64,000 nucleotides of DNA, from contig RFFC02000009.1 in the NCBI GenBank assembly GCA_005518205.2, positions 62,001 to 126,000 of the forward strand, in the 5' to 3' direction. Position numbers and translations under genes: made by a program. The notes beneath the pieces were generated by a model. The model saw only the letters and a list, made by a program, of their open reading frames with translations. It did no database searches and was not told where the DNA came from. Of the stretch, positions 17,936-26,875 are shown in pieces (within the stretch, counting starts at the first letter, position 1; each line of letters opens with the position of its first letter). This stretch comes from Hormoscilla sp. GUM202. GTDB lineage: Bacteria; Cyanobacteriota; Cyanobacteriia; Cyanobacteriales; Desertifilaceae.

Positions 17936-18375
17936 CTGGTGCTTCGGTAAGATGCCGCCGCCCTATAGCTATGCAACTGTAAATTAGTTTCCCCGTTCCA
18001 GTCGTGGGTTAGCAAAGTTGGTCCGTGGGTTAGCAAGGTTGGTCCGTGGGTTAGCAAAGTTGGCCCGTGGGTTAGCAAAGTTGGCCCCTGCAGAGGCAAT
18101 ACTCTCTGGTGCTTCGGTAAGCCCTATAGCTATGCAACTGTAAATTAGTTTCTCCGTTCCAGTCGTGCGTTAGCAAGGTTGGCCCGTGGGTTAGCAAGAT
18201 TGGCCCGTGGGTTAGCAAGGTTGGTCCGTGGGTTAGCAAGGTTGGCCCCTGCAGAGGCAATACTCTCTGGTGCTTCGGTAAGATGCCGCCCTATAGCTAT
18301 GCAACTGTAAATTAGTTTCCCCGTTCCAGTCGTGCGTTAGCAAGGTTGGCCCGTGGGTTAGCAAGGTTGGTCCGT
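17936..18375. repeat. higher-order repeat: 21-bp units nested in 160-170-bp units
   Basis: Larger units begin at 17936, 18106 and 18267 with CTGGTGCTTCGGTAAG, then CCCTATAGCTATGCAACTGT and AATTAGTTTC.CCGTTCCAGT. Each ends in tandem 21-mers of the form CGTGGGTTAGCAAGGTTGGTC: four copies in unit 1, four in unit 2, two in unit 3, which is truncated. On the minus strand the 21-mers read as the heptapeptide GPTLLTH in three separate frames, but there is no sign of translation. Direct repeats without unique spacers rule out CRISPR. Confidence 0.85.
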
Positions 18376-18480
18376 GGGGGGCCAGCAGCGAAGTGAGAGA
18401 ATTACAGCCACCATAAGAATAGTTAATCCATTCAGGATCATCTGGCTCCCATAGCGCGATCGCCGTAACCATGCTGGGGG

Positions 18481-19518
18481 TTACTGTTCTGGGGACTTGT
18501 CAACTTCCACATAAAGACTTAATCCTTTCCTCGCATTAGCATTAAACTTCAATCCCACCTCTGTCTCAGTTGTTATCTCCACCGTATCCTGGGAAACATC
18601 ATCGATTTGAATACTCTCAATTATAACTAACTGGCAGTAAGCTTTTGTCTCACTGGCTAAAAAAATCCTTTGTTTCACAGATAAAGTGATATCCCTAACC
18701 TTTGCTACAGCTGCTTTTGGTCGATCGAACCACTCTGTAATTTCACCAATTTCCCTAACTTGTCCTGTCGATCCCTGTTGCAATATTATACGATAAGTCA
18801 CCAACTCTGCTAATGCTTGGCCTAAGGACTCGATAAAATCACATAATTCTAGGAGTTCTTGAAAGCCCAAAATCTCATCTACAACTGCTCCGTGTGCTGC
18901 ATCATTCCGGTAACTAATCAGTTCATTTAGTTCTATTTTACCAATATTTTGACTTTCCATGTATTTATTTACCCACCTCCAAGCATCGGCAATTCCAGCA
19001 TCAGCCAACAATCTGTCTAGCTCATCCTTCCGTAAATTTTGCTCGTGCAAGAGAAATGCTTGAGGTATTAAATAGTATTTTTCTTTGCCTGTTATCCCAT
19101 CGAATAACCCTTTAACAACATCGATTTCCTGAAGAGTTTTAAATCTCTTCTTTTTTAAGTCAAGCAGCAAACGCCCTACCCCTTCACGGTGTGTATTCCT
19201 GATTCTCTCGTCCAAGTCAGAATAACTGGAAACCTGTTCTGGAAGAAATTATAACCACAGAGAAATTAAATCTTCAACAAATTTCTCGTAAACAGCATAT
19301 AACCGAGTAATAGCAGCACAGCGTTCGTAAATCCGCCATTCATTCTCCTCTGGAATTACCTCAACCAGTTCAGTTATTTTTACACTCTCCTCTGATTCCT
19401 GTTTCGTTGCGATCGCGATTTCTCTGAGCTTTTGATTGGTCCGGAGAATTGCACGGGTGGTAGAAATTTTCTGCCTGAGTGTATTGATAAGATTGAGAAG
19501 CTTGTCAAAGTAAAACAT
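18481..19518 (-). pseudogene. HEPN-type ribonuclease gene with an in-frame TAA
   Basis: Two frames (19518-19249, 89 codons; 19215-18481, 244 codons) are in the same reading frame and joined by …ISLWL-stop-FLPEQVSSYSDLDERI; the TAA is at 19249-19251. Together they make one protein of about 344 residues of the MAE_28990/MAE_18760 HEPN type. YERCAAITRLYAVYEKFVED is in the first part and SYRNDAAHG (R-x4-H, the HEPN catalytic motif) in the second. The DUF262 gene ends 6 bp upstream, so the two form an operon. A single nonsense mutation, a reassigned or read-through stop, or a base error could explain it. Confidence 0.75.
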
Positions 19519-19524
19519 GGCTAG

Positions 19525-20700
19525 TTACTCGGCAATAACTTGGGTCAGCATATCGTCGAAAAGTTGGATTCGCTTCTGGATATCGGCATTGGTTTTTCCA
19601 CCACCGGTAAACAGACGCGCTTTGTCGTCGTTCAGAAGCTGCCTTGTCCGTGCAATCACTTGTTCTTTTCGCGAAATCAGCAGGTTGGCATCGGACAAAT
19701 GCCTGCTCAACCCCACCATAACAGCATCATAATAAGCTTTATAAGGACGATCTTGTCTCGGGTTAGACTGCCGGTCGAAAGGCTTAAACAAATCCTGTCC
19801 GTAAATTTTGTGAGCCAGATCGATTGTTTGAATAAAAATGCTCTCAAGCACCTTAACATCTTCATCAGAACAGTGCATACTTTTCATCATGTATAAATCC
19901 AAGAATTCTGTTAAATCTCCGCGTAATTCCTCAGCATGACGCAAGGCGAAGAAGCGCAGAACTAACTCGGCGTCTTCCATCTTTTTGTAGAGAGCATTCT
20001 TAGACAGTTTTTTGTCATTATCTTCTATAGGTATCCCCCAAGCCTCAGCAAATATCGGTTTCCGTGCTAGTGTTAGCAAGAGTTCGTTAAATTTTCCTAG
20101 ATATAAACAGTTTCTGATCTCCTGCCGACTTAGATCGACTCCTTCAGTATTCAGACGCTCAAAAGCACGCTGCTTTAGAAACAGTGCCTTTTCAGGATTT
20201 GGTTCCGACTCAAATATCAATACGATCGAGGATAGAGAACGACGGTTGATCCCAGCTTTAATTGTTAGTGGCAGGTCTTCATACTTCCGTCCATTTAGTT
20301 CTGGCCAAAGCTCTAGTCCTTGAAGTACGAGTTTGTTTTCGTAAAAAGCTTGAAGTGCTGTTATTCTCTGTTGACCGTCCATCACTTCATAGGAATTATA
20401 GGCTTTTTCATAAAGAATGATTGGTGGTACAGGAATATTGATAAGAAATGATTCGATCAATCGTGATTGTTGGATAGGGTTCCAACGCGCTCTCCTCTGG
20501 TAGAATGGGCGCAAATCTATATAATCCGGTTTCTTTAATGATTCAACAAAACTTGGTAACTTTTCCCGGTTGATTTCGGTAAGGATTCTTTGCTCTCCTT
20601 TATCGTACTTAGCTATAATTTCCCTATCTGACATTGTTTTTTGACTATTTTTCGAGGGGATTTGATCCCAGAGTTTTTCTTCAAAGGGTGCAAGCAACAT
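19525..20700 (-). CDS. DUF262 (ParB/GmrS-like) domain protein
   Basis: 391 residues from ATG 20700; MSDREIIAKYDKGEQRI (residue 23) is an alternative start. DUF262 features: RPFYQRRARWNPIQQSRLIE (about residues 64-83) and the hallmark SYEVMDGQQRITAL (about 103-116), which binds nucleotide in GmrS/ParB-like nucleases. The C-terminal half is helical. DUF262 proteins occur in type IV modification-dependent restriction (GmrSD, BrxU) and in other defence operons. Here the partner, 6 bp downstream, is a HEPN RNase gene; a joint defence role is inference from this pairing. Confidence 0.85.
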   Translation of the reverse strand: MLLAPFEEKLWDQIPSKNSQKTMSDREIIAKYDKGEQRILTEINREKLPSFVESLKKPDYIDLRPFYQRRARWNPIQQSRLIESFLINIPVPPIILYEKAYNSYEVMDGQQRITALQAFYENKLVLQGLELWPELNGRKYEDLPLTIKAGINRRSLSSIVLIFESEPNPEKALFLKQRAFERLNTEGVDLSRQEIRNCLYLGKFNELLLTLARKPIFAEAWGIPIEDNDKKLSKNALYKKMEDAELVLRFFALRHAEELRGDLTEFLDLYMMKSMHCSDEDVKVLESIFIQTIDLAHKIYGQDLFKPFDRQSNPRQDRPYKAYYDAVMVGLSRHLSDANLLISRKEQVIARTRQLLNDDKARLFTGGGKTNADIQKRIQLFDDMLTQVIAE

Positions 20701-20989
20701 TGGTTGTCTTCTCCTTGGGAATGACTGTGGTACAAGAGCTATAACTATTATATCACAACAGTTGGAACATGGGCGGTTAACTTTTTACTCCTGCGTGGGT
20801 TCCGGTCCGGTGCCGATCGGGCTTTCTTGGACTTGTGGCTGTTTGCTCCTGATATCATATCATACGCGATCGGGGGAGGGGGGATGCCTGAGGTGAGAGA
20901 ATTTCCCAAATCTTCTCAGTGCCCCGATCGCTAGCACTGTTTGCTCCTTAGATCCTATCTTGGCGATCGCCGAGAGGGGACCAGTTTAG
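20701..20989. other. upstream region of the DUF262 gene
   Basis: A/T-rich promoter-like DNA next to 20700 (ACTATTATATCACAACAGTT), then HIP1-rich, non-coding DNA. No gene seen. Confidence 0.45.
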
Positions 20990-21150
20990 GAAATAATTAC
21001 CAGTATAGCCGCCAGCACCTGGGAGCAGAGCCTCCGGCGTGCCTTCCCAGGTAGAACCAGCCAACGAGTTGAAATGATTCCCCGTATAGCCGCCGGCACC
21101 GGTCGGCAGAGCCTCGGCGTGCCTTCCCTGGCTCTGCCAGGGAACGAGTA
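20990..21150. repeat. 82-bp direct repeat pair
   Basis: CAGTATAGCCGCCAGCACC…GCAGAGCCTCCGGCGTGCC (about 21001-21047) and CCGTATAGCCGCCGGCACC…GCAGAGCCTCGGCGTGCC (about 21081-21128) are diverged copies. A CCCTGGCTCTGCCAGGG hairpin follows (21126-21142), related to those at 1523-1539 and 39222-39239. Confidence 0.65.
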
Positions 21151-21251
21151 AATGGTGTCTAACCAGGTTTTCCAGACAGGTTTGCCCGATCGCAAACAGA
21201 GTCAAATCCTTGTCCAGTCAGGACTTGAGTGATTGATAAGTTTTTCTCATC

Positions 21252-21372
21252 ACCTGTCTGGCATAGTCGAGAACCAACGAGTCTGGCTTTGTCATCAGAT
21301 CCGCTTCTCTTACCGTAATAACATCCTGTCCAGCATCTCTTAGCAACTCAACTAGGCGCTTTGCCTGGGAAC
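21252..21372 (-). pseudogene. fragment of a DUF5615 toxin gene
   Basis: Nearly identical to 15137-15262 inside the intact DUF5615 gene: SQAKRLVELLRDAGQDVITV and EADLMTKPDSLVLDYARQ are readable. Both the first strand (LLIDED) and the C-terminal half are missing. Confidence 0.8.
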
Positions 21373-21449
21373 GAGTTCTAGAGGCTCCGCCTCTAGTTGA
21401 CAATGGTGCAAGATATGAGTATAATTAATTTTATTATAAGCTATCGCCT

Positions 21450-21640
21450 GCCCAAGCAAAGGCTGGAGCCACCAGCTGTACGGTGTCTGATTGGGCTGTG
21501 TGGATAAGTTCAATAGCTTATTGTGCTTCCTCTACAGGCTTTTATAGCGTTAGGTATTTGATGCTGACGCTAGTATCCAGACAAAGAACTCAACCACGAT
21601 ATTCGTCTCCTTCTCAGAGTCGGCGAATTAGCGGTCAAGA
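21450..21640 (-). pseudogene. fragment spanning a VapB 3' end and VapC 5' end
   Basis: Matches 27180-27380 of the intact VapBC locus: the VapC N-terminal third (about 21450-21590) preceded by the last codons of the antitoxin (about 21590-21640). Several base changes break the frames. The rest of both genes is absent. Confidence 0.75.
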
Positions 21641-21771
21641 ATCACTCATCAACAATCCCTATCATCTCCTAATTGTGCAACGCCCAACTACTTTTGACCA
21701 CACCCCGCAGCATACCATACTCATAGTTACAGGTATGGTAGCAAGAGGAGCTAAACTTTTGACCACACCCC

Positions 21772-21804
21772 AAAAACATACACCAAGCTTGATGTATGTT
21801 TTTT
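21772..21804. terminator. bidirectional hairpin with A/T flanks
   Basis: AAAAACATACACCAAGC pairs with GCTTGATGTATGTTTTTT: a stem of about 14 bp ending in six T. It looks like an intrinsic terminator on the plus strand (and, by symmetry, the minus strand), insulating the herA operon from the TA remnants. Confidence 0.65.
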
Positions 21805-21869
21805 AGCCATACATCTAACTGGAGGTATGTTCTGAAAGTTAGCGGGCGTTATAGCGGTATTGAATCCCG

Positions 21870-22139
21870 AAGGACTTGACACTGATAAAATAATCGGCAA
21901 TAATTATTTATGTGTGTTTTCCTGAGACATTATGGGAAGGAGCATCAGTAAAGAACTATCTCTAACGGATGCAGTTCGCCTGGGAACAACATCCTCATCC
22001 CCCTACTTGGGTTCGCCGACATTCGACGAAGTGCCTTTCCACGTCCAGGTGGCAGCCTTGGGCACCTACGTCATAATTGAATTTGACACCGATAAAATAA
22101 TCGGCAATAATTATTTAACGTATGTTTTCCTGAAACATT
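21870..22139 (+). pseudogene. duplicated leader and 5' end of herA
   Basis: A frame at 21932 reads MGRSISKELSLTDAVRLGTT … FDEVPFHVQVAALGTYVIIE, almost the same as the first 54 codons of herA, then runs into the herA leader and past its start codon (stop at 22159). The upstream 60 bp (TGATAAAATAATCGGCAATAATTATTTA) are also duplicated at about 22090-22120. It is a truncated tandem copy, about 210 bp long, lying directly in front of the intact gene. Confidence 0.8.
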
Positions 22140-23699
22140 ATGGGAAGGAGAATCAGTGAAGAACTATCTCTAACGGATGCAGTTCGCCTGGGAACGACAT
22201 CCTCATCCCCCTACTTGGGTTCGCCGACATTCGACGAAGTGCCTTTCCACGTCCAGGTGGGCCGTCAGCCAGCCTTGGGCACCTACGTCATAATTGAACG
22301 CGATTCAGATCGCAGCGTTCATTACGGACGGATAATCGGCGGTACAGAAGACAACCCCCGTGCCAACCCGTCCTCCATGCAACAGGATCAGGCATACAAT
22401 GTCGGTCACAAGGATCCCAGGCCGGGAGATCTAGCTCCTCACGTCACTCGGGTGATGAATGTCGAAGTCTTGGGCGAGATCCATCTAGATGATGGCGGCA
22501 AGATGACCGTGAAGGAACCTAGTCTTCTGGGGCAAACTGGCAAGGGTGTCTATGAACTGCCAGCAGACCAGATTCCGTGGTTACACAACATTCCCGACTC
22601 GCCGGACAAGGGTTTTCACATCGGGATAATTGAATCGGGGAACCGTTCCGTAGATTTTGTGCTGCCAATGGAGGCGATCGCCCGGCATCTGGCAGTGGTA
22701 GGAAAAACGGGGGTAGGCAAGAGTTATGCCGTAGGCGTTTTGATCGAGGAATTAGCAGGCCACGGCATTCCGGTTATTGCCTTCGACGTGCTCGGAGACA
22801 TGATTTATGCTGCTGAAGACCTGAAAGGGCGTAGCTTTCGAGCCGGAAAAGACTTTCGAGTGCCTTACTCGGTGATTGGATGGAATGAGTTTTTGGGATT
22901 TGTCCCTAACCTGACATCTGACCAATCGGAATTAGTTTCCCAGGGCTATAATGTAGTTTTAGGGGAAGCTTTTCAAAGCATAGAGCAGACGGGAAGGGTA
23001 AACATCCCTATTCAGAAACTTTTGGATGAAATCAACAGGGCAGGTGAGGAATTTGGGCAAGGTTCTGTGGCAAAGCGAGCAGCACGCAAAGTGCAAACAA
23101 CCTTTAAACGCAATAGACTGTTGACTACTGGTACTGAGGCATGGTTGGAGGAATTTACAGAAAAACCAATAACAAATGTATTTATCGGTCATTTAAACCA
23201 ACAGCAACGAAACTCGATCGTTGGGGCGACGGCGCGAATGCTTCAAGCACTCAGAAAGCGCGAGAAAATTCCCCCTTTCGTGTTTGTGCTGGATGAAGCT
23301 CATTTTTTCTTACCAGCAGCAGGAGGGATCACGCCTTCTACTAATGTTATCCGAGAGATGATCCGCACTGCTCGTCACGACGCGATCGGCATCGCGCTGA
23401 TCACCCAGAGTCCGTCATCTATGGACAAGCAGGTGCTTTTGACTTGTAATACGCGGGTGGTATTCGCCCTAGATCCGGATGACATTAAATTAGTATCAGG
23501 CACGATGGGAGATGTTGCGGAAGAAATGAAGTTACGCATTCCCAAGCTGGCCAAGGGAACGGCGATCGTCTCATCTAGTATGGACATTATGCGACACCCA
23601 GCACTTGTCAGGATTCGCAAGCGTCAGACCAGAGAAGGGGCGCCAACACCAAATATAGCTGAGGAGGTTAAAAAATGGCGAAAAGAGAACAGATCCTAG
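22140..23699 (+). CDS. herA: HerA-like DNA-translocating ATPase
   Basis: 519 residues from ATG 22140. N-terminal HAS-barrel-like region (about 1-170), then Walker A VVGKTGVGKSYAVGVL (about 189-204), Walker B FVFVLDEAHFFLP (about 377-389), ITQSPSSMDKQVLL and a C-terminal arginine-containing segment, as in HerA/FtsK-fold DUF87 ATPases. HerA forms hexamers that pump DNA and partner with the NurA nuclease in end resection and in several phage-defence systems. The last 25 bp overlap the next gene, which is NurA-like. Confidence 0.9.
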   Translation: MGRRISEELSLTDAVRLGTTSSSPYLGSPTFDEVPFHVQVGRQPALGTYVIIERDSDRSVHYGRIIGGTEDNPRANPSSMQQDQAYNVGHKDPRPGDLAPHVTRVMNVEVLGEIHLDDGGKMTVKEPSLLGQTGKGVYELPADQIPWLHNIPDSPDKGFHIGIIESGNRSVDFVLPMEAIARHLAVVGKTGVGKSYAVGVLIEELAGHGIPVIAFDVLGDMIYAAEDLKGRSFRAGKDFRVPYSVIGWNEFLGFVPNLTSDQSELVSQGYNVVLGEAFQSIEQTGRVNIPIQKLLDEINRAGEEFGQGSVAKRAARKVQTTFKRNRLLTTGTEAWLEEFTEKPITNVFIGHLNQQQRNSIVGATARMLQALRKREKIPPFVFVLDEAHFFLPAAGGITPSTNVIREMIRTARHDAIGIALITQSPSSMDKQVLLTCNTRVVFALDPDDIKLVSGTMGDVAEEMKLRIPKLAKGTAIVSSSMDIMRHPALVRIRKRQTREGAPTPNIAEEVKKWRKENRS

Positions 23700-25873
23700 A
23701 ACAAAGCCTTCTGGATTTGCTAGCGGCAGAAGATGATGGTTTAACAGTCGCAGAGATTGTCGATAGACTTAGAGTCGGAGATGGTAATGTTTCGGAAACA
23801 TCTGTACGCGCTCTACTGAACCAACTTGCTGAGGCAGGTAAACTGAACAAACAAAAGCGTCGGGGTAAAGGAAGAGGAAAGACTGCCTACGCTTACTTTC
23901 ACCAGGATAAATTACCGCGACAGCCAATACCGCAACAGCTAAACCTATTCGATCGAATTACTGGGGTAAGCAATAAGTCTCGCTTGATTCCAAGAACCGA
24001 GGTGGAAAGAGAAGAGCTAGAGCTAGATCCAGAGGAACTTAAACGTCAAGAGCAAGCGCGTTCCGTTTTGGAAAAAATTGCCTCAAGTCATTTGCAATCG
24101 GAATCATACGCACAGGCGATCGTTGAAATAGCACCTCAATTGGCAGAAAAAAACCCTGTAGATATGGTTATAGAAATGGCAGCGTGGGTAGTAAACGATC
24201 TCAACCAACTGGGAGAGCAAATTAATCTGCTTAAGCGCCGGTTGCAAAGTGGTAACAGAGAAGAAGTAAAGAAACTCGCTTCCAGACTGGATGAGCGACT
24301 GATATGGGCAAGAAACTACTTTCAGCGATTTTGGCGACTCGACCGTTCACTAGACGAAATTCCAGGGATTTTGGATTTGCCTGGACAAGCAAAATATTTC
24401 GTTGAACAAGAACAACGTGCTTTCTTGAATGAGGAAAAAGCACGAGAAAAACTGGGAAAGCGGATTTTGGGTGATAAAGTAATTGAGGAGCGAATGCCAC
24501 CAACCAACATGCACAAAGCAGCAGCAGGCACCGATGCATCTGTGGCAGACATTTTATTAGATCACTCTCAAGGCAGTTTTATTCCTCCCGATCCAGTGGT
24601 AGTAACAACCTCAGCAGCAGCAATGGTAGTTACCGCCGATAGTGGAGGAAAGCTAGAATACCAGGATTTTGATATTTTTCCCGATCATCTCCAAGAGTAC
24701 GAGGACTTTAGAGCCGCTGAAAATGGATTGGTGTTATCTCCAGACCTAATGAGATCCATTGGTACAAACTCAGATTTTAGGCACTCGCGAACCGCAGCGA
24801 TGGATCTCAGACAATACTCACAAGACCTTCATGTTTCAATGGACGAGTCTAAGTGGCGTCCCATTGGCAATATACCAGAGTTGGGTATTAATCCCAGACC
24901 TACCCTGATATTTCGTGACGGTCGCGTGTTACCTATAGTACATCGTTTAAACTTCTATGAAGATAACGGCTTGTATGGTAGAATTGTCCGCAACTTAATC
25001 AATAAGTTTGCTGATGTCATTCACAATACTCTGTCAAGTACTAGGGGTAAAATTGTCTATGGGTCTGCGGTTAAAAATCCCGAGCTGTCATGGCTAGCAC
25101 CTTTAGTATTTTGGTATTTGCACATTAAGCAATTTAAAGTAGCTGGTCAAGTAGTTGTTGATGATGAAGACGTATATAAAGCTCCTTTGGCAGATACAGC
25201 GGTATCGCAGCTTCTATTTCTTGGGTTAGCAAAGAAAAATAGGAAGTTTGAACGAGAGCGAATTTTCCTTACTTTCCAATCTTTACGCCGTTTTTCAGAT
25301 ATTGTCTTCCTAGACTATTCTCTACCTTTAGTAATCTCAGAAAACGGTCAGAATAGACTTTTACAAGAAGATAGTAAAGATGATTGGAATAAGTGGTTCG
25401 CAGAACGCATTGCTAGGAAGCAAGAAGAACGTCAAGAAAATATTCTAGATCAAAATGACTATCAAGCGTTGATTTATGCTTGTGATAAGGCGGGAGTTAT
25501 CATGTGCTACGCTGCACCCACATCTGCTTATCAAACGATAGTTGATAGCGATTCTGGTACAGCAGGTCAATTTTTAATTCCTCGCCTGGAAGCTGCTGTC
25601 AATTTACAGGATAAGCCCAACTCTTATCAAAAGAACTTAGATGAGATGCTTTCGTGGTTGGCTGCTGAGCATTGGGCACTCGATCGCCATCACACGCAAT
25701 CAGGATTCGACACGGGAAACTCACAGCAAGGTATTCCTATATTAGTACCTGACGTTACGATTCTTGCCCATGAAGCAGCAACCTTTGCTCGCGACAAGTT
25801 GAGTGAAGAGGTAAATGACCAGATTAGAAAGCTGATTGCAGAGCTGAGAAAACGCATGGGGAAAAGCCGCTGA
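23675..25873 (+). CDS. large NurA-like nuclease with N-terminal winged helix
   Basis: 732 residues from ATG 23675, which overlaps herA; GGAGG precedes the start. Residues 1-85 form a winged helix (LTVAEIVDRLRVGDGNVSET … GKLNKQKRRGKGRGKTAY). A charged helical region follows (about 115-330). The C-terminal half resembles NurA: FRDGRVLPIVHRLNFYED (about 411-428; candidate metal-binding Asp), GKIVYGSAVKNPEL, DIVFLDYSLPL and PILVPDVTILAHEAATFARD. Known NurA proteins are 300-400 residues and lack the winged helix and long spacer. Nuclease activity is inferred from these weak similarities and the HerA partner. Confidence 0.65.
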   Translation: MAKREQILEQSLLDLLAAEDDGLTVAEIVDRLRVGDGNVSETSVRALLNQLAEAGKLNKQKRRGKGRGKTAYAYFHQDKLPRQPIPQQLNLFDRITGVSNKSRLIPRTEVEREELELDPEELKRQEQARSVLEKIASSHLQSESYAQAIVEIAPQLAEKNPVDMVIEMAAWVVNDLNQLGEQINLLKRRLQSGNREEVKKLASRLDERLIWARNYFQRFWRLDRSLDEIPGILDLPGQAKYFVEQEQRAFLNEEKAREKLGKRILGDKVIEERMPPTNMHKAAAGTDASVADILLDHSQGSFIPPDPVVVTTSAAAMVVTADSGGKLEYQDFDIFPDHLQEYEDFRAAENGLVLSPDLMRSIGTNSDFRHSRTAAMDLRQYSQDLHVSMDESKWRPIGNIPELGINPRPTLIFRDGRVLPIVHRLNFYEDNGLYGRIVRNLINKFADVIHNTLSSTRGKIVYGSAVKNPELSWLAPLVFWYLHIKQFKVAGQVVVDDEDVYKAPLADTAVSQLLFLGLAKKNRKFERERIFLTFQSLRRFSDIVFLDYSLPLVISENGQNRLLQEDSKDDWNKWFAERIARKQEERQENILDQNDYQALIYACDKAGVIMCYAAPTSAYQTIVDSDSGTAGQFLIPRLEAAVNLQDKPNSYQKNLDEMLSWLAAEHWALDRHHTQSGFDTGNSQQGIPILVPDVTILAHEAATFARDKLSEEVNDQIRKLIAELRKRMGKSR

Positions 25874-26171
25874 TAGGAATAGGTATAGTCTCGTTATCAG
25901 TCCAGAGTTTGGTAGCGAGAGCACAAGTTTGCTATGCGATCGCCCTTTCCTTTATGAGTCCGAGGTAAAGGCGATGGGTGCGATCACAAGTAGTTGATAG
26001 CCGGGTGCATCGATGATGCATGTAATATAGCCCGCGCAGGCGGGCTTTGTTCCTGTAGCTGGACCCTTTAGGGTTCGGGCGGCGAGGCCGAGTAACAACG
26101 GGTTGGTTTTGACCACAGGGCGATCGCCATTATAATATTAGCACTGACTGTTATTTCTGTTAAAGATTCTA
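25874..26171. other. intergenic DNA after the herA operon
   Basis: No gene. Contains one copy of the GCCCGCGCAGGCGGGC…CCCTTTAGGGTTCGGGC repeat at about 26030-26092 and a TTTTGACCAC phrase at 26106. Confidence 0.55.
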
Positions 26172-26390
26172 TCACTGCCACTCATCCCTAATTTGTTGTT
26201 GATACTCCAAAGGATCTTGAGTTAATTTTATCACGCCGGCATATTTACTTATGCTAGACTCCTCTTGTTTAGGTAACTGACATTCTGCCAACAGCTTTTC
26301 AATTTTCTGCCAGTCCTGATAATCAATCAACACAGCAACTGGACGCATAGCTTCATCGGTGACAATCTTTTTCTTAAAATGTAACATCAC
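26172..26390 (-). CDS. Phd/YefM-like antitoxin, orphan
   Basis: 72 residues from ATG 26390 or the next codon (MLHFKKKIVTDEAMRPVAVL … DYQDWQKIEKLL). The central strand-helix with VAVLIDYQDWQKIE is characteristic of prevent-host-death-type antitoxins, and the C-terminal SSISKYAGVIKL resembles a toxin-binding tail. No toxin gene follows or precedes it within 300 bp. Confidence 0.65.
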   Translation of the reverse strand: MMLHFKKKIVTDEAMRPVAVLIDYQDWQKIEKLLAECQLPKQEESSISKYAGVIKLTQDPLEYQQQIRDEWQ

Positions 26391-26529
26391 AACCCTCTCG
26401 ATACTTAAACGTTAAATTATATAATGGCTTCATACCTGGTAATTGTATAGTTAAAAATATGCGATACTTGTTATTAATTATTTTAACCAATTTTTAATTT
26501 TAACCAAATAACTTTTAATTACTTAACAA

Positions 26530-26775
26530 TCATCGCCAGTCTTTTGCCTCTAATGTTCTCAGGTCTTGCCGAAATTCCTCAACACCATAATGAATGGGAA
26601 TTTTGCGGCTACCTAAAATTCTGTGAAACTCTAGTTGATTCATACCTGCAAATTGGCTTGCTGTACCCAAGGTAATCTTTTCCTGCTGAAAGAGCAGTAT
26701 GGCAATTTCTAGCTTGAGAACTGCTTCAGAGATATGTGCCGCTTGCAGAAACTCATCGGAAATAACCAAACTCAT
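26530..26775 (-). CDS. UPF0175 family antitoxin-like protein
   Basis: 81 residues from ATG 26775 (MSLVISDEFLQAAHISEAVL) after GGAGATTGAAC. UPF0175 signature: ISEAVLKLEIAILLFQQEKI … TLGTASQFAGMNQLEFHRIL. About 93 percent identical to 29379-29624. These proteins normally precede a DUF3368 PIN toxin, but here the expected toxin frame is absent downstream. Confidence 0.85.
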   Translation of the reverse strand: MSLVISDEFLQAAHISEAVLKLEIAILLFQQEKITLGTASQFAGMNQLEFHRILGSRKIPIHYGVEEFRQDLRTLEAKDWR

Positions 26776-26875
26776 TTGTTCAATCTCCTTGTTTACTCAG
26801 AGCTGACACCAGTTGCAACTAGAGGCATATCCTCTAGAATATCATGACCAGGCGATCGCCTAGTCATGAGTAAAT

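Noticed and set aside
17936..18375. CRISPR array
   Set aside because: The 21-mers are directly adjacent without unique spacers, and the larger unit is itself repeated; no cas genes are present.
17881..18472. Three minus-strand frames with GPTLLTH repeats as real proteins
   Set aside because: No shared start context, and the frame is a by-product of the 21-bp repeat. The one starting MVTAIALWEPDDPEWINYSY (18472) might be a truncated gene downstream of HEPN but cannot be supported.
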